Origin: Proteobacteria bacterium ST_bin11
GTDB taxonomy: Bacteria; Pseudomonadota; Gammaproteobacteria; Methylococcales; Methylomonadaceae
NCBI GenBank assembly: GCA_002083615.1
Contig: MSXO01000018.1
Location: 9,948-73,947, forward strand
Direction: 5' to 3'
Length of the DNA stretch: 64,000 nt
In this document: piece after piece, positions 28,746 through 38,214 of the stretch
Layout: every line of letters starts with the position of its first letter
Numbering within the stretch: the first letter of the stretch is position 1
Notes under the pieces: model-generated
Told to the model about the DNA's origin: nothing
The model's input: only the letters and a program-made list of their open reading frames with translations
Databases searched by the model: none
Translations under genes and position numbers: made by a program

Positions 28746-29627
28746 ATGCGTTATAGGGTTACCCATACTACTACTTACCGTTACCAGCAAGCCGTGGGCC
28801 TGTCTTACAATGAAGTCAGGATGCAGCCGCGTCCCTGTCCGAATCAACAACTGCTTAGCTCGCAGCTGAAAATCAATCCCTTGCCCTGTGACTATCGAAC
28901 CCGCACCGATTTTTTCGGCAATCAAGTCGCCTGGTTTTCCATTCGCGAGCCGCATCGGGAGTTTGTAGTCACCGCCTGCAGCGAAGTACAGATTTTCCCG
29001 CAACCGGTACAGTTGGACTTCAGTCACGGCATGAGCTGGGAATTGGTCAAGGAAGCGCTCTGGACCGATAGAAGCGAACCGCTGTTGGAAGCCCGGCAAT
29101 TTGCGCTGGACTCCCCATTCATCGCCGCTGACGCCGAACTGGCGGACTACGCACAGGCTTCGTTCACCCGGGGTAAAGCCCTGATCGAAGCGATACACGA
29201 TCTCATGCAGCGTATCCACCGCGATTTCACTTTCGATCCGGAATTCACCAATCTAGCCACGCCACTCACCACCGTCCTGCAACACCGGCGCGGCGTCTGT
29301 CAGGATTTTGCCCATCTGGCCATCGGTTGTATTCGCTCGCAAGGTCTAGCCGCTCGTTACGTCAGCGGCTATATCGAAACCTTACCGCCACCGGGCAAGA
29401 AAAAACTGGTGGGCGCAGACGCCTCACATGCCTGGTTCTCGGTCTATCTGCCGGATTTAGGCTGGATGGATTTCGATCCCACCAACAACCAATTACCAGG
29501 CGACCGCCACATCATTGTGGCTTGGGGCCGCGACTATAGCGACGTAACGCCTTTAAAAGGCGTAATTTTCGGCGGCCACAACCACGAATTGAAAGTGGCG
29601 GTGGAAGTTGAGAACTTGGGTGTATGA
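28746..29627 (+). CDS. Transglutaminase-like protease family protein
   Basis: 293 residues. N-terminal beta domain of bacterial transglutaminases (MRYRVTHTTTYRYQQAV, 1-85), then a transglutaminase-like core. The catalytic cysteine is in RRGVCQDFAHLAIG, the histidine in DASHAWFSVYLP and the aspartate in MDFDPTN. Such proteins are predicted to cleave or transfer amide bonds in the ATP-grasp/alpha-E system. A strong ribosome site AAGGGAG precedes ATG 28746; it is the second gene of the operon. Confidence 0.9.
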   Translation: MRYRVTHTTTYRYQQAVGLSYNEVRMQPRPCPNQQLLSSQLKINPLPCDYRTRTDFFGNQVAWFSIREPHREFVVTACSEVQIFPQPVQLDFSHGMSWELVKEALWTDRSEPLLEARQFALDSPFIAADAELADYAQASFTRGKALIEAIHDLMQRIHRDFTFDPEFTNLATPLTTVLQHRRGVCQDFAHLAIGCIRSQGLAARYVSGYIETLPPPGKKKLVGADASHAWFSVYLPDLGWMDFDPTNNQLPGDRHIIVAWGRDYSDVTPLKGVIFGGHNHELKVAVEVENLGV

Positions 29628-29791
29628 ACACCGACACTCACCGATGAAACCGCAGCTTGGGGCTATATTTCCTCTACAGCAACATAGATTAAGCAAGGCA
29701 CTCAGCCCGCTTACAAAACATTAAATCTCATGAGATCAACCCAATCTTTTGCCTAACTAGTCGTAAGCTTTTTTCAAATTAAGGTAACCTT

Positions 29792-32700
29792 TTGCGCCGC
29801 TATTTGAGCTATTCCAATGCAGAACTGGCCGGCCTTATTGGCCTGACCGTCGCCTACGCAGTCGTTACCAAACTCGGGCTGATGTTCTTGGCCACCAATC
29901 ATGTTGCGGGCCTCTTCCGGCCTACCGCCGGCATCGCCTTGGCCGCATTATTGTTAAGCGGCAAACATCTCTGGCCCGGCGTATTTCTTGGGGCTTTAGT
30001 CGGCAATCTATGGGCAGGCAATGCCTTGCAGCAGGCATTGCCGATCGCCTGCGGCAATAGTATCGCGGCGTTAACCGGCTGTTATTTACTCGGCACTCTG
30101 CGCAAACTGCAGCAACCGCAAGACTACTTAAACATCCTGTTTGCCGGTGCCTTGGCCTGTGTGGTCTCAGCAATCACCGGCTCTTCCACCTTAACCGATT
30201 TTGCAGCTAAGGCGGCGCAGCAATGGATAGCCGATTTTGCGAATTGGTGGATGAGCGATGTATTGAGTATCGTCATTGTCACACCACTGATTCTGGTCTG
30301 GCGGCAACCGCCACATTTTAGCTGGAAGCTGCCGCAAATCTGCCGAGCCTTGTGTTTTGCGACGACAGCGTTTTTGGCCGGACAGATGATTTTCTTGGAA
30401 TGGCCGTTCAGTCTTGGCGACTATGGTAAAGCGTTTTACATGTTCGCCTTTCTGGTTTACGGCGCACTGCATTTTGGCTTACACGGCACCTTGCTGTTGA
30501 TTATCATGATAATGCTGCAAAGCATGTTTGGCGTGATTTTTCAGGTAGGTTTTTTTGCAACGGAGGGCGATGAAACCAGCTTATTGCTGGAATGGTCGTT
30601 TTTGCTAGTGTTCAGCAGCGTCGGCATTTCCCTGGCACTGGCTATCGCCCGATACCAACAGGCAGAACAAGCAACCAAAGCCCTCAGCGACTTTAATCAA
30701 CACATTTTGAAGTCCGTGCAGGAAGGGGTAGTTGTTTACGATCAGCACGGGCGCATTAAGCTGTGGAATCGGTTCATGGAAACCATGACGGGCCGATCTC
30801 AAGCGGACTGTGTAGGCAAAGCGCCAGTGGAGCTCTTTCCTTGGTTGGCCAATACCCCCATCCCCGAAGGGATTCAAAAAGCCTTATCAGGTGAAACCCT
30901 GCAGCAGACGCCCTTTGCCGCGCGCGATGGCCGCTGGATCAGTTCTACGCAAATGCCCTTGCGCGATGATCAGGAACGTATCATGGGCGCTATCGAACTG
31001 ATCAAGGATGAATCATTGAACATAGCGTTCGGCAAATCACTCTCCGTCAGCGAATTGCGTTTCCAGAGCATCCTAGACAATACGCCCACGGTCATTTACA
31101 GCAAAGATTTGCAAGGCCAATACCAGTTAATCAATCGCCAATTTGAAAAACTTTTCGCGGTCGATAATCAGAGCGTAAGGGGAAAACGAGATATCGATTT
31201 ATTCCCGGGTGAGGACATCAAACTGCTCTGGGAAAACGATTTACAGGTCATCCAGAGCGGCCAGGCGCAGATATTCGAGGAAAAGCTACCCCATCAAGAC
31301 GGCACAATCCACACGTATTTGTCGCATAAATTTCCGCTATGTAATGCGCAGGGCGAAATTTACGCGGTCTGCGGCATCTCTACCGACATCAGCGAGCGTA
31401 AGCAATCGGAAAAATTACTGCAAGAAAGCGAGTTGCGCTGGAAATTTGCGCTGGAAAGCGGCGGCGACGGTGTCTGGGATTGGGACTTGAACAGCGGCAA
31501 AGTATTTCTGTCACCGCGCTGCATGGAAATTCTGAATTTTAGCGAAGAAGACAGAGACAACGATTACCGCAATTGGGAATCCACGATACACCCGGACGAT
31601 AGCCCCAGAATGATGGCGGATTTACAGTCACACTTGGATAATCACAGCGTGCGCTTCAGCAACGAACACAGAGTCAAACAAGGTGATAATCAGTGGCGTT
31701 GGATATTGACCCGAGGTTTGGTGATCAGCCGCGATATCAATGGCAAGGCCTTGCGCATGATCGGCACCCAAACCGACATTACCGAACGCAAACATCTGCA
31801 GTGGCTGCAATTGGCCAAGATTGTCGATGGCTCGCCGGAAGCCACGTTGTTGGTCCGTGAAAACGGCAGCATTAAACTTGCCAACCAGCCAGCGGCCAAC
31901 GTTTTTGCCTACACGCTGGCAGACTTGCTTAGCCTGACTGTCGACGCACTGGTCCCGGCAGGCGCCCGCGCCAACCACCCGGAACAGCGCAGGCAATTTT
32001 TACAGGAAAACAAAGCCAGACCGATGAGCGCCAGCAACTCCCTGACTGCTCTGCGCGGTGACGGCTCGGAATTTCCGGTGGAAATCAGTTTGACACCTAT
32101 CGATATCGACAACCGGCGTTACATTATTGTCTCGGTGCTGGACATCAGCGAACGGAGACGGCTTGAACACGAAATGCAGTTGATGGCCATGATCTATCAG
32201 GCTATCGGCGAAGCAGTGATGGTCGCAGACGCAGATAACCGTATCATTGCGATTAACGACGCGTTCACCCGCCTGACCGGCTACACAGCGGAAGAGGCAA
32301 TAGGTCGCGCCACAGACATTCTAAAATCGGGCCGGCACGATCCGGACTTTTATCAAACCATGTGGCACTCGTTGTCACAAACCGGCCACTGGCAAGGTGA
32401 AATCTGGAATAAACGCAAAAACGGCGACATTTACCAAGAGTGGCTAGTGATCAATACCATCTACGGCGAACGCGGCGAAGTAGAACGCCGGGTGGCGATG
32501 TTCTCGGAGATCACCGAGCAAAAACATGTCGAACAAACCATCTGGCGCCAAGCCAATTTCGACCCGCTCACCGATCTCGCTAACAGGCGAATGTTTCAAG
32601 ATCGCTTGAACCAGGAAATCAAAAAAGCTCATCGCGACAAAAACAGCCTGGCGGTGATGCTGCTGGATCTGGATCGCTTCAAGGAGATCAACGATACCCT

Positions 32701-33943
32701 GGGCCACGGCATGGGCGACATTTTGTTGCAGGAAACCGCGCGACGTATCTTGGCATGCGTACGCGATGTCGATACCGTCGCTCGCCTGGGCGGCGACGAA
32801 TTCACCATCATTCTGGGCGAATTGGATTCGGCGACCAGCATAGACCGAGTCGCGCAAGCCATTCTGCACGAGCTTGCCGAACCGTTTCGTTTGGGCGAGG
32901 AACTGGCCTACATCTCGGTCAGCATCGGCATTACCTTCTATCCGAAAGATGCGCTGGAAGCCGAGCAACTGATCAAGAACGCCGATCAGGCCATGTACTC
33001 GGCCAAGCAACAAGGCCGTAACCGCTACAACTTCTTTACCAGCGAGATGGAGCAGACCGCGCAAAACCGTATGCGCCTGACCAGCGATCTTCGCCAAGCA
33101 TTGACCAATCAAGAGTTTTGCCTGTTCTATCAACCGATAATCGAACTGAGCAACGGCAGAATGCATAAAACCGAAGCACTGATCCGCTGGCAACATCCAA
33201 CGCGCGGCATGATCAGCCCGGCGGAATTTATTCCTTTAGCTGAAGAAACGGGATTGATAGTCGATATTGGCGATTGGGTATTTCGGGTGGCGGCAAAACA
33301 AGTCGCCGAGTGGCGCGCCCACTATCGCCCGGATTTGCAAATGGGCATTAACAAATCGCCGATCCAATTTGCGCGCAGCAATCGTGGCGACAGGAAATGG
33401 ATAGACTATTTGCAAGAACTGGGTTTACCCGGCCAATGCCTGGTCATCGAAATCACCGAGAGCCTGTTGCTGGATGCCGATACTGTGGTCCGCGATCATT
33501 TATTCGCCTACCGCGACGCGGGTATCCAGGTAGCTATCGACGATTTCGGCACCGGCTATTCGTCGCTGTCTTATCTGAAAAAATTCGACATCGATTATTT
33601 GAAGATCGATCAAAGTTTTGTACGGAATCTGGAGGCCGATTCCAGCGACCTAGCCCTCTGCGAAGCAATCATCGTGATGGCCCATAAGCTGGGCTTAAAA
33701 GTGATAGCCGAAGGTATCGAAACCCCGCAGCAACTGGAATTGCTAACTGCCGCCGGTTGCGATTATGGCCAAGGCTATCTGTTTTCCAAACCGCTGGATG
33801 CTGCTGAGTTTACGCGGCTGTTCGACACGGAAGATCAGCGACCGACGCCGCCGCCAGCAGCCACCCCAACGGCAACAACGCAGGCAAAACCAACCGGACG
33901 CGGTGATTCCAGTATCTCTAAATTGTTCGGATCGGACAAATAA
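29792..33943 (+). CDS. MASE1-PAS(5)-GGDEF-EAL c-di-GMP protein
   Basis: 1383 residues. MASE1 membrane sensor (about 5-290, eight or so hydrophobic segments), five PAS/PAC units (about 300-915; PAC ends such as ISTDISERKQSE and GTQTDITERKHLQ), GGDEF domain with intact RLGGDEFTII (about 920-1085) and EAL domain with KTEALIRW, ITESLLLD, DDFGTGYSSL and YLKIDQSF (about 1100-1345). Both catalytic signatures are intact, so cyclase and phosphodiesterase activity are possible. The tail (1350-1383) is Pro/Thr-rich. The start appears to be TTG 29792, with AAGG 7 bases upstream, immediately before the first membrane segment. Confidence 0.9.
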   Translation: MRRYLSYSNAELAGLIGLTVAYAVVTKLGLMFLATNHVAGLFRPTAGIALAALLLSGKHLWPGVFLGALVGNLWAGNALQQALPIACGNSIAALTGCYLLGTLRKLQQPQDYLNILFAGALACVVSAITGSSTLTDFAAKAAQQWIADFANWWMSDVLSIVIVTPLILVWRQPPHFSWKLPQICRALCFATTAFLAGQMIFLEWPFSLGDYGKAFYMFAFLVYGALHFGLHGTLLLIIMIMLQSMFGVIFQVGFFATEGDETSLLLEWSFLLVFSSVGISLALAIARYQQAEQATKALSDFNQHILKSVQEGVVVYDQHGRIKLWNRFMETMTGRSQADCVGKAPVELFPWLANTPIPEGIQKALSGETLQQTPFAARDGRWISSTQMPLRDDQERIMGAIELIKDESLNIAFGKSLSVSELRFQSILDNTPTVIYSKDLQGQYQLINRQFEKLFAVDNQSVRGKRDIDLFPGEDIKLLWENDLQVIQSGQAQIFEEKLPHQDGTIHTYLSHKFPLCNAQGEIYAVCGISTDISERKQSEKLLQESELRWKFALESGGDGVWDWDLNSGKVFLSPRCMEILNFSEEDRDNDYRNWESTIHPDDSPRMMADLQSHLDNHSVRFSNEHRVKQGDNQWRWILTRGLVISRDINGKALRMIGTQTDITERKHLQWLQLAKIVDGSPEATLLVRENGSIKLANQPAANVFAYTLADLLSLTVDALVPAGARANHPEQRRQFLQENKARPMSASNSLTALRGDGSEFPVEISLTPIDIDNRRYIIVSVLDISERRRLEHEMQLMAMIYQAIGEAVMVADADNRIIAINDAFTRLTGYTAEEAIGRATDILKSGRHDPDFYQTMWHSLSQTGHWQGEIWNKRKNGDIYQEWLVINTIYGERGEVERRVAMFSEITEQKHVEQTIWRQANFDPLTDLANRRMFQDRLNQEIKKAHRDKNSLAVMLLDLDRFKEINDTLGHGMGDILLQETARRILACVRDVDTVARLGGDEFTIILGELDSATSIDRVAQAILHELAEPFRLGEELAYISVSIGITFYPKDALEAEQLIKNADQAMYSAKQQGRNRYNFFTSEMEQTAQNRMRLTSDLRQALTNQEFCLFYQPIIELSNGRMHKTEALIRWQHPTRGMISPAEFIPLAEETGLIVDIGDWVFRVAAKQVAEWRAHYRPDLQMGINKSPIQFARSNRGDRKWIDYLQELGLPGQCLVIEITESLLLDADTVVRDHLFAYRDAGIQVAIDDFGTGYSSLSYLKKFDIDYLKIDQSFVRNLEADSSDLALCEAIIVMAHKLGLKVIAEGIETPQQLELLTAAGCDYGQGYLFSKPLDAAEFTRLFDTEDQRPTPPPAATPTATTQAKPTGRGDSSISKLFGSDK

Positions 33944-34047
33944 ACGGAACGCGGTCATACACACTCATTTACCAAAGAACGCTGCCGGCCATATTCAGCC
34001 AGAGCCTCTTACTTTTTCGCAGAATACCTATTTGAAACGGAGTTTAT

Positions 34048-35106
34048 ATGCTGATCAACAAACTGACTGTCCCCATCATTTTGCTAAGTGCCGCCGCGAT
34101 GTTTTACCAAACGGCATGCGCTCAAGAGGCCCCTAGTCCGCAACAAGCGCTACAAAACTTCGGCATCAGCGCCGCACAAATCCCGAACTTGGAACGGGGC
34201 GAAATTGTCGGTTACGACGTCAGCGAAACCAGCGAAAAAGAACTGGCGATAGGGGTAGCCATGATGCTGCCCGTAGGATTGCCGCAACTGGCCGATTACA
34301 TCAAAAAGGGCAAACTCAACGCCGGTGAAAGCGACATCGTCGCCAGCGGCATGCTGGGCCATAACGCCAGCATCGACAGTTTTAAGAAGTTTGCTTTTAC
34401 TGAAAAGATGTTGGACGAGGCCAAGGCATTTCTGGAAGCGGAGCCGGGCGACGAATTCAATCTATCCAAAGCCGAACTGGACAGTTTGAAAAGTCTGCAA
34501 GCCGGACTGGAAGATGCCGATAATAAAACCCTACTGAAAACAGCCAATCACAAATACCGGGAATTTTTATTGCACCGTTTGCAAGCCTACAAAAAAAACG
34601 GCCTATCCGGGATTGCGCCATACAGCAGGGATGGCGGCACAGCAGATCCCTCTGCGGAACTGCATACCGATGCAGTGAATAGCAAAGCCTGGGCGCATTA
34701 TTTTCCGGAATTACAGCAAGCTTGGCTGCACTACCCTGCCGCGTTGCCGAGCAATGCGAGCGAACAGTTTTTGTGGCTGAATCGGCGTGTCGAAGATCGC
34801 CCCACTGCCGTGCTTAATCATCGCATTATTGCGATCGGCGCAGGCGGCGGTATTGTGGTTTCTCGGCAGTTTTACGTCGGCCACTCCTACAACTCCAGTC
34901 AAGTGGTCGCCGGCGGCCTGCCTTTTAAAGACGGCTCACTGGTATTTTATTCGATCCGCAGTTCCACAGACCAAGTCGCGGGCATGGGCAGCAGCCTGAA
35001 GCACTCGATAGGCCGTGAGCAGATGAAAAAAGAAATGATCAAACGCCTGCAACGGCTAAATAAAGACATGAAACTCAAACCTGCACCTGTTGCCGTCGAA
35101 GAGTAA
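34048..35106 (+). CDS. Secreted protein of unknown function
   Basis: 352 residues. Sec signal peptide (about 1-25, cleavage near ACA|QE). The mature protein has an N-terminal helical half and a C-terminal half with strand-rich stretches (VLNHRIIAIGAGGGIVVSRQFYVG, GSLVFYSIRSSTDQVAGMGS). A phrase reading like a ligand-binding beta fold is visible, but I cannot assign a family. CGGAG precedes ATG 34048. Located between a c-di-GMP sensor and a pyrophosphatase; no functional link is evident. Confidence 0.7.
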   Translation: MLINKLTVPIILLSAAAMFYQTACAQEAPSPQQALQNFGISAAQIPNLERGEIVGYDVSETSEKELAIGVAMMLPVGLPQLADYIKKGKLNAGESDIVASGMLGHNASIDSFKKFAFTEKMLDEAKAFLEAEPGDEFNLSKAELDSLKSLQAGLEDADNKTLLKTANHKYREFLLHRLQAYKKNGLSGIAPYSRDGGTADPSAELHTDAVNSKAWAHYFPELQQAWLHYPAALPSNASEQFLWLNRRVEDRPTAVLNHRIIAIGAGGGIVVSRQFYVGHSYNSSQVVAGGLPFKDGSLVFYSIRSSTDQVAGMGSSLKHSIGREQMKKEMIKRLQRLNKDMKLKPAPVAVEE

Positions 35107-35241
35107 TTCCGCGGAACAAGCTCAAGAGCATGTAACGTAAACCCAATCAAATACTAGTATTAAGCTTGATTGCCTTGCGCATTGCCCCCACCCTGGTAAA
35201 TATCCCAATAACCTTATTTCCCCAAAGCCCCTAAATCTTAG

Positions 35242-35865
35242 ATGAATATAAAACACAAAGCCCACCCCTGGCACGGCATCTCCCCTGGAGACAATACCCC
35301 GGATATCGTCACCGCCTTCATAGAAATTGTGCCGTCTGATACGGTCAAGTACGAAATCGACAAAGACAGCGGCTATCTAAAAATCGACCGCCCACAAAAG
35401 TTTTCCAACATGATTCCGACCCTGTACGGCTTCATCCCGCGCAGTTATTGCGCGGAAAAAATCGCCGAATACGCCGCCGCCCAATCCGGCAAACCGGTCA
35501 GCAAAGGCGACGGCGACCCGTTGGACATTTGCGTATTAAGCGAACGCAGCGTGACGCATGGTGACATCCTGCTACAAGCCATTCCCATCGGCGGTTTTCG
35601 GTTACTAGACGGCGGCGAGGCCGACGACAAGATCATCGCCGTCATGAAAGGCGACGAATTCTACCGGCAATGGCGCGACGTCTCCGACTGCCCGGAGTCG
35701 TATATCAATCGCTTGAAGCACTACTTCCTCACCTACAAACATCTACCCAGCGAGCAAAGTATCTGCGAAATCACCGACGTTTACGGCCGCGAAGAAGCCC
35801 ATGAGGTGATCAGACGGTCGATGGCGGATTATCAATATCATTTTGGCTGCCAGGACGACGAGTAG
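35242..35865 (+). CDS. ppa: Inorganic pyrophosphatase (family I)
   Basis: 207 residues. Hydrolyses PPi to phosphate in the cytoplasm. The family-I signature is present as GDGDPLDICVL with its aspartates, after KYEIDKDSGYLKIDR and IPTLYGFIPRSYC; further acidic ligands lie in GGEADDKIIAV. It is longer than the E. coli enzyme by a C-terminal helical extension (HYFLTYKHLPSEQ...). Relevant to a cell that may also use PPi in a PEP carboxykinase. Confidence 0.9.
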   Translation: MNIKHKAHPWHGISPGDNTPDIVTAFIEIVPSDTVKYEIDKDSGYLKIDRPQKFSNMIPTLYGFIPRSYCAEKIAEYAAAQSGKPVSKGDGDPLDICVLSERSVTHGDILLQAIPIGGFRLLDGGEADDKIIAVMKGDEFYRQWRDVSDCPESYINRLKHYFLTYKHLPSEQSICEITDVYGREEAHEVIRRSMADYQYHFGCQDDE

Positions 35866-35879
35866 ACTTGTTTTGGAAT

Positions 35880-35908
35880 GGATGCGCCGATCTAGAGACG
35901 GCGCATCC
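35880..35908. terminator. Perfect stem-loop after pyrophosphatase gene
   Basis: GGATGCGCCG / CGGCGCATCC, a perfect 10-bp stem with a 9-base loop, 15 bases after the ppa stop. No T-run follows on the plus strand, so it may be a processing or stabilising hairpin rather than a classical terminator. Confidence 0.45.
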
Positions 35909-35963
35909 CCAGTTGCGCTAGTTCTAGTAGCGAACAGGGTGAAAAATATGGCTGCTCGGCGTA

Positions 35964-35979
35964 TGCTAAGGCTTTAGCA
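35964..35979. promoter_or_regulatory. Inverted repeat before toxin-antitoxin genes
   Basis: TGCTAA-GGCT-TTAGCA, a perfect 6-bp inverted repeat 16 bases before the antitoxin ATG. Toxin-antitoxin operons of this type commonly have such an operator for self-repression; here this is inferred from position only. Confidence 0.4.
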
Positions 35980-35995
35980 ATCCGGAATTAAATCC

Positions 35996-36223
35996 ATGCA
36001 TGCCGAGAAAATCATTTTAGAAACCGATCAACAAGGCAACTTGCTGCAAATACCCAAATTGCCGCCCAACGCCCAATTGGAAGTCATCTTCCTGGTGTTG
36101 AATCAGTCCCTACCGGCCCCAAAGAGACGCAAGCCCTCGTCGCTAATAGCCGGGAAAGGCAAAATCATTGGCGACATCGTTGCTCCCGTGGCAACAGAGG
36201 GTGAATGGGACGCTCTGAATTGA
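35996..36223 (+). CDS. Antitoxin of a type II toxin-antitoxin pair
   Basis: 75 residues (MHAEKIILETDQQGNLLQIP...). The N-terminal half looks like a short DNA-binding beta domain of the DUF2281/VapB-like kind; the C-terminal half is basic then acidic (KRRKPSSLIAGKGKIIGD ... EGEWDALN), typical of toxin-binding tails. The product should neutralise the PIN toxin encoded by the next gene, which overlaps it by 19 bp. Confidence 0.7.
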   Translation: MHAEKIILETDQQGNLLQIPKLPPNAQLEVIFLVLNQSLPAPKRRKPSSLIAGKGKIIGDIVAPVATEGEWDALN

Positions 36224-36612
36224 TTCTGCTGGATACGCATATTTGGGTGCGCTGGCTCGTGGGCAACGATCCATTACCTGAAGGCATCATCGAAATGATT
36301 GAAACCAACGATGCTATTGCAGTTTCGGCCATTTCTGTTTGGGAAGTCGTCTTATTGCAAAAACGCCAACGTATTGAATTGCCGGTTCCGCTCGATCAAT
36401 GGCTCGACGCGGCTTTACTTGGCTCTGATGTCCAGGTATTGCCAATCACCGGCGAAATCGGCCGCTTGGCCGGCATTCTCCCCGAACATCACAAAGATCC
36501 GGCTGACCGGCTCATCATTGCCACCAGTATCGTCAATCAAAGTAAATTGATCAGCTTTGATTCGGTATTTCCAAATTATAAGGAATTGACAGATCTATTG
36601 ATCACCGCTTGA
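36205..36612 (+). CDS. PIN-domain ribonuclease toxin (VapC-like)
   Basis: 135 residues. PIN-domain acidic residues are seen in order: LLDTHIWVRWL, VSAISVWEV, KDPADRLIIATS and ISFDSVF, giving D, E, D, D for Mg2+ binding and RNA cleavage. Members of this subfamily (DTHIW type) pair with short antitoxins like the one upstream. ATG 36205 lies inside the antitoxin gene, consistent with coupled translation. This pair marks the left edge of the accessory island. Confidence 0.85.
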   Translation: MGRSELILLDTHIWVRWLVGNDPLPEGIIEMIETNDAIAVSAISVWEVVLLQKRQRIELPVPLDQWLDAALLGSDVQVLPITGEIGRLAGILPEHHKDPADRLIIATSIVNQSKLISFDSVFPNYKELTDLLITA

Positions 36613-36722
36613 GACGGGTATTTATCAACCCCAGCCTCTTTTAGCTCAAAAGCCGACTCCCTTAGAACCTAATAAAATTTTAATTCTTGCTGGAATCATG
36701 ACTCTTGCTAGAATCTCAAGTT

Positions 36723-37325
36723 ATGACTTTTGATTACCTGAACCAGCCCGATACTATCGACACTGCAAACGCATGGCCCCCTCCAACAGCAGCTCGATAT
36801 ACCGACCAAGACATTCAACTAGCGATATCGCGTTTTCCCAAAACCCGCTATTACGGCAGTAAGCGACGTTTACTCGACTGGATTTATCAAGCAGTTAAGG
36901 ATTTACCGTTTAACACTGTATTGGATGGTTTCGGAGGCACAGCCAGTGTCTCCTTATTATTCAAAGCAATGGGCAAACAGGTTTTTTATCATGATGCACT
37001 GCTTTGCAACACAATCTCGGCACAAGCGCTTTTAGCAGACGAACTACCCTTTTCCGATCCTAGCGAAGCCCACGATTTTATAGACGGAATTAAACCCAAA
37101 AATGGTTTTATAGCAAAAACATTCCAGGGGATGTATTTCACTGATGACGAAAATCGTTGGTTAGATGGCGCTGCGGAAGCAATCCATGCACTTAATAATC
37201 CGCTACAACGTAGCGTTTATTTATATTGTCTATTTCAAGCTTGCTTGAAAATGCGGCTATTTAATCATTTTCATCGTGACAACTTGAATTTAAGACCGAA
37301 TCAGAATGTTATCTGCTATTTTTGA
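36723..37325 (+). pseudogene. Truncated D12-class adenine DNA methyltransferase
   Basis: 200 codons from ATG 36723. Shows the N-terminal blocks of D12 (Dam-type) methylases: KTRYYGSKRRLLDWI and LDGFGGTASVSLLFKAMGK (SAM-binding), and reaches FHRDNLNLRPNQN. The catalytic DPPY/NPPY half is missing: the frame ends with unrelated residues (VICYF). Full-length relatives are about 300 residues. No continuation was found in other frames, so a deletion is likely. Just upstream is an imperfect 12-bp direct repeat, CTTGCTGGAATC / CTTGCTAGAATC (36686 and 36704). Relic of a restriction-modification system. Confidence 0.75.
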
Positions 37326-37425
37326 AAACCAGCTAAGTGATGAAAAAGGCTTTCAATTTCACATCCAGCAGACAAGCTTATTGGTTCAGATCCAACCAAC
37401 TACAAAACCAATTTTTGGTGAGTAG
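37306..37425 (+). CDS. Small ORF, possible gene remnant
   Basis: 39 codons from ATG 37306 to TAG 37425, overlapping the methylase relic by 20 bp. The protein (MLSAIFENQLSDEKGFQFHI...) reads like the end of a normal protein, finishing QPTTKPIFGE. It could be the C-terminal scrap of a lost restriction gene joined by the deletion that cut the methylase. I recognise no family. Confidence 0.3.
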   Translation: MLSAIFENQLSDEKGFQFHIQQTSLLVQIQPTTKPIFGE

Positions 37426-37485
37426 AAAATATTAAATAATCGATTATAATTTTCGATTGGTTTCAACCGTATCTGCATTTTATTT

Positions 37486-38214
37486 ATGAGAAAAGTGTCC
37501 ACAATTTATGATCGATTTATAGGCGTTAGATTATCCTGGATAATTCTAGTAATTCTAATTGCAATATGCCTATACTTTGGAACAGAGTACTATAAAGGAA
37601 AACTTGAAGAGCATTCCACTGCATTATACGGCGGACTTCTTACCAGTCTAATTGCAGTAGTAATTCAGATGCTTATGGAGTGGAACGAACACAGGGAAAT
37701 CGAGAAATTTAAAAAAATGGGAATACTGAAAATACTGCCTAATCATGATGGAAAACAAGATTACTACTTTAAGATATTGTCCAGCGCCAACAAAAACATT
37801 GATTTTATGGGATCAACATCAGCTTCATTTTTGAGAGATTTCGTAAGCAACGACAAACAATCTGGTGAAAAAGCAAGCGCTCTAATACGAGCAATTGAAA
37901 GAGGAGTAAAAATAAGAATTCTAATAGCTCGTAGAGATGACTTAGATATTACAAAGCACGCCAAATTCAACGAAGCCAAAGAAAAATTAGAAAAGTTGCA
38001 GACAGATTATCCAACATGTTTTAATTACTTTTATCTAAGTCAAAAGCCATCTCATACATTAGTTACTGCAGACAAAGAATGTGTTGTTGGACCTATCATT
38101 CCAGAATGTAAATCTGATGTAACATCAGCCATTCATGCACTAACAGATAGTCCTTATTTAAATTGTTTTCTGGAGCATTTCGAAAGAGAATGGAAGAAAT
38201 CAATAACAAGTTAA
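37486..38214 (+). CDS. Two-segment membrane protein with PLD-like domain
   Basis: 242 residues from an AT-rich gene whose base composition differs sharply from its neighbours. Two membrane segments (about 17-35 and 45-65), then a cytoplasmic domain (about 85-240). The domain has a phospholipase-D-like pattern: MGSTSASFLRDFV, GVKIRILIARRDDLD and a degenerate second-half motif HTLVTADKECVVGP in which the HxK lysine is absent. Probably a binding or inactive PLD-fold domain tied to the membrane. The next gene starts inside its 3' end (25 bp overlap), implying one operon. Possible effector of an accessory system; inferred. Confidence 0.6.
   Translation: MRKVSTIYDRFIGVRLSWIILVILIAICLYFGTEYYKGKLEEHSTALYGGLLTSLIAVVIQMLMEWNEHREIEKFKKMGILKILPNHDGKQDYYFKILSSANKNIDFMGSTSASFLRDFVSNDKQSGEKASALIRAIERGVKIRILIARRDDLDITKHAKFNEAKEKLEKLQTDYPTCFNYFYLSQKPSHTLVTADKECVVGPIIPECKSDVTSAIHALTDSPYLNCFLEHFEREWKKSITS

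Noticed and set aside
32444..33196. 250-codon minus-strand frame inside the MASE1/GGDEF/EAL gene
   Set aside because: Lies opposite the highly conserved GGDEF region; a shadow frame.
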